This document shows positions 18,164 to 24,216 of a stretch of DNA of 64,000 nucleotides, one piece after another; position 1 is the first letter of the stretch, and each line of letters starts with the position of its first letter. The stretch is from Candidatus Rhodobacter oscarellae (GTDB taxonomy: Bacteria > Pseudomonadota > Alphaproteobacteria > Rhodobacterales > Rhodobacteraceae): contig NZ_LFTY01000002.1 of NCBI RefSeq assembly GCF_001078595.1, forward strand, positions 3,906,036-3,970,035. Direction: 5' to 3'. The translations under genes were made by a program, and so were the position numbers. The notes beneath the pieces are model-generated. The model saw only the letters and a program-made list of their open reading frames with translations. It searched no databases and was not told where the DNA came from.

Positions 18164-18646
18164 TCAGTGAAGCGTTGTTGATCTTACGATGGGTTGGTTG
18201 GCTTTGACGGCCATCCGCCTGAGGGCGAGGCCGAAGTCTTGAGCGGCGCCGACAAGGGCCGGGGCCATGTCCGGGCGCACGATGGTTGTTGCGATAAGCA
18301 GCGCGTCCTCGCGCTCACCCTCGCTGGCGTAACCAACGAAGTTGGCAAAGCATGACTCGTCCGCGCCGAAGCATTTGCATGTCACGTGGTGGCGCATCAG
18401 GGGCCGGCGCCCGTGCTGCACGCACAAATCACAGAGCGTCTCAAAGGATTTCAGGGCGCTGCGCCCCCTCTCGTGACCAAGGGCGGTCACAAAATCATTC
18501 CACACTTGGGTTTGGGCCTCGGGCCCATCGCACCACAGGCGCAGGTACAGCACCGCGCCCGCCTCAACGGGGCCGAGCTCTGCGACATATCCAACGGGTG
18601 CGCCGCCGCGATGTTGAGCGGCCATTTTGTTCCTAGGGGCGTTCAT
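18164..18646 (-). CDS. Unknown Cys-rich protein of the hemP operon
   Basis: A 160-aa protein that I do not recognise. The centre holds a cluster of possible metal ligands: CDLCVQHGRR, MRHHVTCKCFGADESC. There is no signal peptide or membrane helix. Its ATG overlaps the hemP stop (ATGA), and the imelysin gene follows after 16 nt, so it belongs to the iron operon. A cytoplasmic haem- or metal-handling role is a guess from the position and the Cys/His cluster. Confidence 0.75.
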   Translation of the reverse strand: MNAPRNKMAAQHRGGAPVGYVAELGPVEAGAVLYLRLWCDGPEAQTQVWNDFVTALGHERGRSALKSFETLCDLCVQHGRRPLMRHHVTCKCFGADESCFANFVGYASEGEREDALLIATTIVRPDMAPALVGAAQDFGLALRRMAVKANQPIVRSTTLH

Positions 18647-18810
18647 TTGGTGAGTATCAGCTTGCCCGCACGGGTGATGCGGAGCGTGTAGAGCTGATCC
18701 TGCAGCTTGATCCGGGCGAGATCGCCGCCCTTGGTGAGGTCGCTCGCCTCATAAATCGGCAGCCTTTCCTCGGGGCGCATCTCGATCTCTTGGGCGACGC
18801 TCACCAGCAT
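18643..18810 (-). CDS. hemP: Hemin uptake protein HemP
   Basis: A 55-aa protein with the HemP C-terminal signature LYTLRITRAGKLILTK preceded by SDLTKGGDLARIKLQ. HemP-type proteins (HmuP) accompany haem uptake genes and in some bacteria activate them. ATG 18810 overlaps the end of the 50-aa gene in front; an earlier in-frame ATG at 18852 would overlap that gene far more. It is the second gene of a nine-gene iron operon. Confidence 0.9.
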   Translation of the reverse strand: MLVSVAQEIEMRPEERLPIYEASDLTKGGDLARIKLQDQLYTLRITRAGKLILTK

Positions 18811-18953
18811 GGCACGCTCCGTTCGCCGCGATCGGCCCTGTCGATCAGCCACTCGAAGTTGAAGAGGCTTGGGTGACCAAAGTCGAAGCCAATTGCGAGG
18901 GCCTCGCGCCAGTCCGTACCGGCTTTCTCTGCTTGTTCGTTGGCGGGTTTCAT
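18801..18953 (-). CDS. Small protein, first gene of the hemP operon
   Basis: A 50-aa reading frame starting MKPANEQAEKAGTDWREAL and ending RGERSVPCW. GGAG lies 7 nt before the ATG at 18953, and its stop lies 10 bases inside hemP, so the pair is translationally coupled. The middle reads FDFGHPSLFNFEWLID. The sequence is not one I recognise; it could be a regulatory partner of HemP or a leader peptide. Confidence 0.6.
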   Translation of the reverse strand: MKPANEQAEKAGTDWREALAIGFDFGHPSLFNFEWLIDRADRGERSVPCW

Positions 18954-19037
18954 CAGCCCACTCCGTTCGTGGTTCTGGGTTTTTTGGGCTTGCCCCAGAT
19001 TCGGCGGCTCGCTTCCCGAAATAAACTGAGTGAAAGA

Positions 19038-19057
19038 GTCGGATAAGTCAATCCGAC
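19038..19057 (-). promoter_or_regulatory. Palindromic operator/promoter of the iron operon
   Basis: The perfect inverted repeat GTCGGAT-N6-ATCCGAC lies 81 nt before the first start codon of the operon. On the minus strand its centre contains TTGACT, a good -35 hexamer, so a bound repressor would block the promoter. Given the genes, an iron-responsive regulator of Rhodobacterales (Iron-Rhodo-box/IscR type, RirA or similar) is likely, but I cannot confirm the consensus from memory. Confidence 0.5.
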
Positions 19058-19372
19058 AAATTTACTCGGAAACTAGAATCCCTGCTTTAGCAGGCCGCCA
19101 GCCGCCATGCGGCTTGCAGGATCGGTCACTGATGGTATGTCATGACCCCCTAGAGTTGCGCCGAAATTGGCTCAGATCTGGAGATCAGATTGGTGGCGCG
19201 GGAGCGGTTGTCGGATGAAGATGTTCTAGAAGATGGGCGATCCGAGATGGGGCGCTGCAAAAGGAGAATGATCGGTGTGGAGTTTTGATCGAGGCAGTCA
19301 GTTTCGTTTCTGACACGTAAACGCGCCGCGCGGTGGTTTGCCACCAAACGGGTGCGAGTCGGTGGGTTTGCC
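19058..19372. other. Non-coding scar region between iron operon and repeat
   Basis: No intact gene was found. At 19270-19289 a 20-base stretch matches (18 of 20) the last codons and stop of the cobO remnant at 19595-19614. This suggests that a cobO 3' end was duplicated during a rearrangement. A small hairpin (GGTGG-TTTG-CCACC) lies near 19333-19346. Confidence 0.45.
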
Positions 19373-19474
19373 CCTATTTTTATGGGGAAAATCGGTGTCG
19401 GCGAAGCGTCGGCAAAGCGTCGGACTTCTGTCGGGCACCAGTAAGGCAGATCAGGGTGGTTAACGCTGCGCGCG
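19373..19474 (+). repeat. Phased GTCGG repeat, family 2, copy 1
   Basis: GTCGG occurs at 19397, 19408, 19419 and 19430, exactly 11 bp apart. It is preceded by CTATTTTTATGG and followed 24 bp later by GGTTAAC and then GCGCGCGGT. The same blocks at the same spacing are found at 54934-55033. The 11-bp period would put each GTCGG on nearly the same face of the helix. Function is unknown. Confidence 0.75.
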
Positions 19475-19507
19475 GTCGGTTAGCGGCACCAAATTCGACG
19501 GGGTGCA

Positions 19508-19613
19508 AGCGAGGGCCGAGCTGATCGAGATCACCGACCTGGTGACCGAGATGGAGCTGGTCAAGCACCCCTTTCGATCTGGGGTCAAGGCGCAGATTGG
19601 GGTGGAGTTTTGA
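19508..19613 (+). pseudogene. cobO: 3' remnant of cob(I)alamin adenosyltransferase
   Basis: Only the last 34 or so codons remain. They read ARAELIEITDLVTEM followed by ELVKHPFRSGVKAQIGVEF and a TGA at 19611-19613, the C-terminus of CobO/BtuR (KHAF..GVKAQ.G). The ATP-binding N-terminal part is gone; the sequence before 19508 is the GTCGG repeat and unrelated DNA. The GC-rich fragment ends where the AT-rich DUF4062 gene begins, and that gene uses the complement of this fragment for its last codons. A functional cobO would have to exist elsewhere. Confidence 0.75.
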
Positions 19614-20118
19614 TACCTTTCAGGTGATCAATTTGCTGTCTTACCGCCAAAACAACGAACATGGCCAAAAGTTCTTTATCTCGCCAGGCTTCTGGGGTGC
19701 ACGGCATTGCCTGTATTCTATCTCTGAATGCAAGCTGCTTGTCCAAGAACTCGTCATTCTGGCGCGCATGATGCGGCTCTTTGAAAGTGTCAGGAGCAAT
19801 GTGCATTAAGATGGGAAGTTTTGCTTCCAATGCCGAGTCATATTCAAGTTCCGTGTAGCTAGGGCTCGTCATATCACCCGGGTCGATCAAAGCACCGTGC
19901 CTAAAGGCAACCAGCCCAACAAATATGTCACTGAGCTGAACTTCATTTTTGCAGACAACATCGGCTGGCACCGGCTGCGCTGCAAAGTCTTCCATTCTCA
20001 CGCATTTACAGTCTTGCATGCGGTTCAGTGCCTCGTATATTGCTTGCCTTTCACCATCGAGATCTGAACCTGTTGAACTAAGAAACACGCTGAATATTCG
20101 CCTTTTCTCAATAAGCAT
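19585..20118 (-). CDS. DUF4062 protein, partner of the DUF4062-TIR gene
   Basis: A 177-aa protein. Residues about 8-115 match DUF4062: FSVFLSSTGSDLDGERQAIYEAL, with the core FLSST, then LSDIFVGLVAFRHG and SYTELEYDSALEAKLPIL. DUF4062 has a Rossmann/TIR-like fold and is found at the N-terminus of several predicted defence and STAND proteins. The rest (FLDKQLAFRDRIQ...) is helical. The start shares one base with the stop of the DUF4062-TIR gene (TAATG), so the two are made together. The DNA is strikingly AT-rich. The last 9 or so codons (IKTPPQSAP) are read from the opposite strand of the cobO remnant, so the original C-terminus has probably been lost. Confidence 0.82.
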   Translation of the reverse strand: MLIEKRRIFSVFLSSTGSDLDGERQAIYEALNRMQDCKCVRMEDFAAQPVPADVVCKNEVQLSDIFVGLVAFRHGALIDPGDMTSPSYTELEYDSALEAKLPILMHIAPDTFKEPHHARQNDEFLDKQLAFRDRIQAMPCTPEAWRDKELLAMFVVLAVRQQIDHLKGIKTPPQSAP

Positions 20119-21104
20119 TAGGAATTTCCCCCGGGAAAGAGGGGTTCTTTGGAATAGCCACCTGAAAAGCCAGAAAAAACTTTCAAAAGCGACTTGGCCG
20201 CTTCATCCTGATTTTTCGAGAATAATTCCACTCGATAGAGATTTGCAAAAATCCTAGGAATTTTTACTGGATCAACTAGAATTGGAAGAACCTTGATTGC
20301 CTTTTGGTCGAGGCCAACGTTGGCTATAAACCTTTGTTCTAGAGAGATTTCCGAAGCTGCTTCGGTGTGTTTGGAGAACAGCAAAACTGCAACTTGTGAA
20401 CTAGCCACAGCGTCTGCCATCCACGCGGCAACATCAGTTCCAATGCCCAATTCCCATCGATGATAACGCACATGGTATCCTAGGTCCCGCAACTTCCAAG
20501 CTATCCAATCTCCCCAATCGAGGTCTTTGCTGGAAACGGAGATAAATACTTCGCTACCAATGGGTACCCTAGTATTTGGACTCTCTTCTTTGTCGGTTTG
20601 ATTTGCTCCTCGAACCCATCCGGAACTTGGATGCCTTCTTTGGATGTCCATCAGAGAAAAAGCAACTTCGGCGCCAAGTTGAGACGGGTTTTCCCAGAAT
20701 TTAACAAGTGTCGCTTCCGACATCTTGCGTCTGAAACTATCGAGCTTGACTTTTCCATGGTTCGACGTTTCCTGTTCTCGTGATGGAAGACTTTCTGGGT
20801 CCTTGTGCAGCAATCGGATCACCGGTTTGCCGGTCTCCACCGCGTAGTCATACTCCATCTCGGTGTAGCTCAGCCCGGTCTCTGGATGGATCGACCCGTA
20901 CCGTCCTGCAGAGATGATGATGTAGTAATCCGACTGGTCGATCACCGTTTTGATGAACTCGAACTGCTCCTCATCTGCGGCAGGGAACAGCTCCATGCCC
21001 GCCGGGAAGCAATCGGCGCGCAGTAGGGCTTGGCTGACCTCCTGCCGTGCGTTCTGCAGATCCTGGAACTCGCTCGAAATAAAAACCTGATAGCGCTTTT
21101 CCAA
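20118..21104 (-). CDS. DUF4062-TIR domain protein, predicted defence effector
   Basis: A 328-aa protein if read from TTG 21104, which has GTGAGG 8 nt upstream and gives the usual family start (M)EKRYQVFISSEF. An ATG 66 nt earlier is less likely. Residues 4-100 are DUF4062 (FPAGMELFPAADEEQ, SDYYIIISAGRYGS, SYTEMEYDYAVETGKPV). Residues about 183-298 are a TIR domain (SEVFISVSSKDLDWGDWIAW, WELGIGTDVAAWM, VAVLLFSKHTE, ISLEQRF), with Glu256 at the place of the NADase glutamate. TIR domains in bacteria often cleave NAD to abort infection; that is inference here. GC content drops sharply from about 60 % in the DUF4062 part to about 35-40 % in the TIR part. Confidence 0.83.
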   Translation of the reverse strand: MEKRYQVFISSEFQDLQNARQEVSQALLRADCFPAGMELFPAADEEQFEFIKTVIDQSDYYIIISAGRYGSIHPETGLSYTEMEYDYAVETGKPVIRLLHKDPESLPSREQETSNHGKVKLDSFRRKMSEATLVKFWENPSQLGAEVAFSLMDIQRRHPSSGWVRGANQTDKEESPNTRVPIGSEVFISVSSKDLDWGDWIAWKLRDLGYHVRYHRWELGIGTDVAAWMADAVASSQVAVLLFSKHTEAASEISLEQRFIANVGLDQKAIKVLPILVDPVKIPRIFANLYRVELFSKNQDEAAKSLLKVFSGFSGGYSKEPLFPGGNS

Positions 21105-21172
21105 CGGGTGTACCTCACCTACGTAATACCGACAACAATACCGACGCGTGACCTGCAGGCAAGGAGACACTC

Positions 21173-21505
21173 ATGGCGCGACTTCTCACCGAGTTTGGCA
21201 TGGGCTCCAGCCTGCGCCGCCAGGACTACACGCAGGCCGCGGTGCGGGCGCTGAAGGACGCGCTGTGGCACAACTCGATCAACCTCGCGGAGCTCTTCGG
21301 CAAGCCCAAGGAAGACATGGTCCTGGATGTCGAGGTCGGCGTGCAGGCGCCTGAGCAGGTGGACGTCTCGGCCCTGGAGGCGGTGTTCCCCTACGGCCAG
21401 CCGAATGTGCGCGTGGTGCAGGGCGGGCTGGACGTGCCGCGCCCGGATGGCAAGCCCACGGTGATCGCGAACGCGGCGATCTCTGTGTCGCTGAAGGGGG
21501 TGTAA
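21173..21505 (+). CDS. Lin0512 family protein, copy 1
   Basis: A 110-aa protein of the Lin0512 family (conserved, unknown function). Typical blocks are EFGMGSSLRRQDYTQAAVRAL, whose first half is most conserved, HNSINLAELFGKPKEDM, and the Gly-rich GGLDVPRPDGKPTVIANAA. AAGGAGA precedes the ATG. A paralogue starts 4 nt after its stop. The gene is divergent from the DUF4062-TIR gene, with which it shares about 70 bp of upstream DNA. Confidence 0.85.
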   Translation: MARLLTEFGMGSSLRRQDYTQAAVRALKDALWHNSINLAELFGKPKEDMVLDVEVGVQAPEQVDVSALEAVFPYGQPNVRVVQGGLDVPRPDGKPTVIANAAISVSLKGV

Positions 21506-21508
21506 GCC

Positions 21509-21853
21509 ATGGAAGATCAGCGCTTTATCATCGAGATGGGCATGGGCAACGACCTGCACGGCCAGGACTACACCAAGGCCGCGGCGCGGGCGATTGAGGA
21601 CGCGATCCGGCACAGCTCGATCCCGATGCTGACCGCTTTGGGCATCGACCATCAGGAGATGCGCGTGGAGGTGACCGTGGGCGTGCAGAAGCCCGAGGAG
21701 GTCTACCTCGACGGGCTGAAGGATTGCCTGCCGCGGGGGCGGGTGTCGATCCACGCCGTCAAAGGCGGGCTGGACATCACCAACCCCGACAGCGGCGAGG
21801 TCACGGTGATCGCCAGCGCGGCGGTGGAGGCGTTCCTACCCAAGCAGGGCTAG
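21509..21853 (+). CDS. Lin0512 family protein, copy 2
   Basis: A 114-aa paralogue of the preceding protein, with the same blocks: EMGMGNDLHGQDYTKAAARA, RHSSIPMLTALGID and KGGLDITNPDSGEVTVIASAA. The tandem pair suggests a hetero-oligomer, as in the ring-forming relatives of this fold. It converges with the AsnC-type gene, and their 3' ends overlap by 4 bases. Confidence 0.85.
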   Translation: MEDQRFIIEMGMGNDLHGQDYTKAAARAIEDAIRHSSIPMLTALGIDHQEMRVEVTVGVQKPEEVYLDGLKDCLPRGRVSIHAVKGGLDITNPDSGEVTVIASAAVEAFLPKQG

Positions 21854-22089
21854 AACGCCTTGAACGTCAGCGTTGTCAGCGAGCGCTCGATCCCCGGGAT
21901 CTCTAGCAGGCGCTCATTGATGAACTTGCCGATATCCGCATCCTCCGGCACGTAGACCTTCATCAAGAGGTCGTACTCGCCGGAGGTGGAGTGGAGCTCG
22001 GAATGCACCTCGCGCAGCGCGATCTCCTCGGCCACCTTATAGGTCTTGCCGGGGGTGCAGCGCAGTTGAACGAACACGCAGGTGGTCAT
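21850..22089 (-). CDS. Stand-alone AsnC/Lrp effector-binding domain protein
   Basis: A 79-aa protein made only of the ligand-binding (RAM) domain of Lrp/AsnC regulators: TCVFVQLRCTPGKTYKVAEE, LREVHSELHSTSGEYDLLMKV, LLEIPGIERSLTTLTF. There is no helix-turn-helix, so it cannot bind DNA alone; such proteins form rings that bind amino acids. ATG 22089 (MTTCVFVQ) is used; a longer frame from 22125 has no homology. It is divergent from hisB, so a link with amino-acid sensing is conceivable. Confidence 0.85.
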   Translation of the reverse strand: MTTCVFVQLRCTPGKTYKVAEEIALREVHSELHSTSGEYDLLMKVYVPEDADIGKFINERLLEIPGIERSLTTLTFKAF

Positions 22090-22215
22090 GGCGGGGGTCT
22101 CCGGAAGCGATGTGCAGAGGCACAATCGCCGCAGGCCGCATGAGTTTCAACCCCTTGGCTTGGAAAGCGCGCGGGCGCGGACTATAGACCGCGCGAGCAC
22201 GCAAAGGAGACGGGC

Positions 22216-22803
22216 ATGCGCAGCGCGAAGGTCACCCGCACGACCGCCGAGACCGAGATCAACGTCGAGATCACCCTCGACGGCACCGGCGTTTACGACA
22301 ACCAGACCGGCGTGGGCTTCTTTGACCACATGCTGGACCAGCTGGCGCGGCACGCGCTGATCGACATGGTGGTGCGCGCCAAGGGGGACCTGCATATCGA
22401 CGACCACCACACGGTGGAGGATACCGGGATCGCCCTGGGGCAGGCCCTGGCGCAGGCGCTGGGCGACAAGCGCGGGATCCGCCGCTACGGGTCCTGCCTG
22501 CTGCCCATGGATGACGCGCTGGTGCGCGCCGCGCTGGACCTCTCGGCGCGGCCCTACCTGGTGTGGAACGTGGACCTGCCGACGCACAAGATCGGCACCT
22601 TCGACACCGAGCTGGTGCGCGAGTTCTTCACCGCGTTCTCGACCCATGGCGGGATCACCTTGCACGTGGACGCCCTGCACGGGATCAACAGCCACCACAT
22701 CGCCGAGGCCGCGTTTAAGGCCGTCGCGCGGGCGCTGCGGGAGGCCGTGGAGGTCGACCCGCGCAAGTCCGACGCCGTGCCGTCGACCAAGGGCGCGCTT
22801 TGA
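22216..22803 (+). CDS. hisB: Imidazoleglycerol-phosphate dehydratase
   Basis: A 195-aa enzyme of histidine synthesis that dehydrates imidazole-glycerol phosphate to imidazole-acetol phosphate. It is a mono-functional IGPD (no phosphatase domain). Diagnostic metal motifs are [10 protein letters not shown] and [11 protein letters not shown] in the first repeat and [13 protein letters not shown] in the second. AAAGGAG precedes ATG 22216. hisH follows after a repeat-filled gap of about 100 bp. Confidence 0.97.
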   Translation: MRSAKVTRTTAETEINVEITLDGTGVYDNQTGVGFFDHMLDQLARHALIDMVVRAKGDLHIDDHHTVEDTGIALGQALAQALGDKRGIRRYGSCLLPMDDALVRAALDLSARPYLVWNVDLPTHKIGTFDTELVREFFTAFSTHGGITLHVDALHGINSHHIAEAAFKAVARALREAVEVDPRKSDAVPSTKGAL

Positions 22804-22896
22804 TCCGGTTTCGAATTTCGCCTGCGCGAAATCCGACCGGTTGAGGGGGGCTCTGCCCCCCTCAAACTCCCCCCGGGATATTTGAAAACCGAAGAA
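22804..22896 (+). repeat. Hairpin pair between hisB and hisH
   Basis: First comes a nested stem built on CCGGT...ACCGG with an inner ATTTCGC-CTGC-GCGAAAT (22805-22840). Next is a perfect 10-bp stem TTGAGGGGGG (22841-22850) with CCCCCCTCAA (22856-22865) and loop CTCTG. Then comes CTCCCCCCGGGATATTTG, a tail that recurs in roseobacter intergenic DNA. A related GTATTTTTGACAAGATGA is seen at the very end of the window. It may tune hisH expression. Confidence 0.65.
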
Positions 22897-22907
22897 GGAC
22901 CTTGAGC

Positions 22908-23546
22908 ATGCTTACCGCCATCATCGACTATGACAGCGGCAATTTGCACTCAGCGCAGAAGGCCTTTGAGCGCATGGCGCGGGAGGCGCAGGCGGGCGAG
23001 GTTGTGGTGACCTCGGACGCGGATGTGGTGGCGCGGGCGGACCGGATCGTGCTGCCCGGCGACGGGGCCTTTCCGGCCTGCAAGGCCGCGCTCTTTGCGG
23101 TGGACGGCGTGGCCGAGGCGATGCGCGAGGCCGTTGTTTCAAAGGGCCGCCCGTTCCTTGGCATCTGCGTCGGCATGCAGATGCTGGCCAGCCGCGGGCA
23201 TGAATACGAGACCGTCGCGGGGCTTGATTGGATCGGCGGCGATATCCGCCCCATCGCGCCGCAGGACCCGGCGCTGAAAGTGCCGCATATGGGCTGGAAC
23301 GACCTGGTCGTGCGCGGCGCGCATCCGGTGCTGGACGGCATCAAGACCGGCGATCATGCCTATTTCGTGCATTCCTACCAGTTCGAGGTGGCCGAGCCCG
23401 CCGAGCGGCTGGCGCATTGCGACTACGGCGCAGAGATCACCGCCATCGTGGGCCGCGGCAACATCATCGGCACGCAGTTCCACCCAGAGAAAAGCCAGAG
23501 CGCGGGGCTCCGGCTGATCTCGAATTTCCTGCGATGGGCGCCCTAG
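22908..23546 (+). CDS. hisH: Imidazole glycerol phosphate synthase, glutaminase subunit
   Basis: A 212-aa class-I glutamine amidotransferase that feeds ammonia to HisF. The nucleophile Cys is in FLGICVGMQML, and the His/Glu pair is in GTQFHPEKSQS. The N-terminus IDYDSGNLHSAQKAFER is typical. ATG 22908 (MLTAIIDY) has GAAGAAGGA before it; a TTG 6 nt upstream is not needed. hisA and hisF do not follow; the next DNA is degenerate insertion-sequence and regulator remains, so the his operon may have been broken here. Confidence 0.96.
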   Translation: MLTAIIDYDSGNLHSAQKAFERMAREAQAGEVVVTSDADVVARADRIVLPGDGAFPACKAALFAVDGVAEAMREAVVSKGRPFLGICVGMQMLASRGHEYETVAGLDWIGGDIRPIAPQDPALKVPHMGWNDLVVRGAHPVLDGIKTGDHAYFVHSYQFEVAEPAERLAHCDYGAEITAIVGRGNIIGTQFHPEKSQSAGLRLISNFLRWAP

Positions 23547-23794
23547 AGCGCCACGCCTTCAAATTGACGGAGAGGATGCCCGCACTCGACGGCATCGCAA
23601 TGTGCCATGTTGGTGCTGTCCAACAGCAAGAGAACGGCATCCGTGTCGGAGGTCAGTATTGCTGGAATGGGTCTTGCAAAGCAGGTCTTGCGGTTGTCCC
23701 CGCACAAACTGGCCGCCGTTCGCGCCGTTGAATTCGCCACGAAATGTTCGATCAAACGGTTCTGGTTGTAAACGTTTAGACGGCTCTTTCGCAT
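23543..23794 (-). pseudogene. 5' remnant of an IS1595-type transposase
   Basis: The first 36 or so codons (MRKSRLNVYNQNRLIEHFV, then STARTAASL and NRKT) match the zinc-ribbon/HTH start of IS1595-family transposases. After NRKT the reading frame turns to unrelated sequence, and the DDE domain is missing. No terminal repeats were recognised. It sits between hisH and a broken regulator gene. Confidence 0.65.
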
Positions 23795-23870
23795 GCGTCC
23801 CATGATACATCATTTCTGAGTTATCTGGGTCCGCCCCAAGATTTTTTGGTGTGTCCCGCGGGTTTCGCGT

Positions 23871-24215
23871 TTGATGTCCGGGTCGTTTGACGGCGAGGCC
23901 GCGCAAGATTGCTGCTGTTTTCAGCTTACGCGCCTTCAGGATCTGCCGAGGCAGCTCTTCGATTGCCCGAGCGCATTACCGTCTGAGGATCGCAAATCAA
24001 TGCGCAAAATGGGCACGCGCTGCACCTTCAAGACGGGTCAGCGCATCTTTCGCCAAAGCGACAGCCGTAACGGTGTTTGGGTGATCGAAAAGGGCCGCGC
24101 GCGGACCTATTATGAGGGGCCCACGGGACGCGATCATCATCGACCGCACCATAACCTACGAGCAGATCGCCTTTACCGTCGGCGCGAAGCGGCAGTGGGT
24201 CACGCAAACGCGGGG
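23871..24215 (+). pseudogene. Internally deleted Crp/Fnr-family regulator
   Basis: The first part (23871 to about 24110) encodes the start of a cyclic-nucleotide-binding-like sensor, ending FKTGQRIFRQSD, VWVIEKGRARTYYEGPTG. The second part, in another frame from about 24118, encodes a helix-turn-helix region: IIIDRTITYEQIAFTVGAKRQW. Some 80 central codons and the frame are lost, and the C-terminus runs out at the permease gene. It probably once regulated the neighbouring transporter operon. Confidence 0.65.
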
Positions 24216-24216
24216 C

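Noticed and set aside
21105-21170. Upstream ATG start for the DUF4062-TIR gene
   Set aside because: The added residues (MSPCLQVTRRYCC) lack homology; TTG 21104 with GTGAGG fits the family start.
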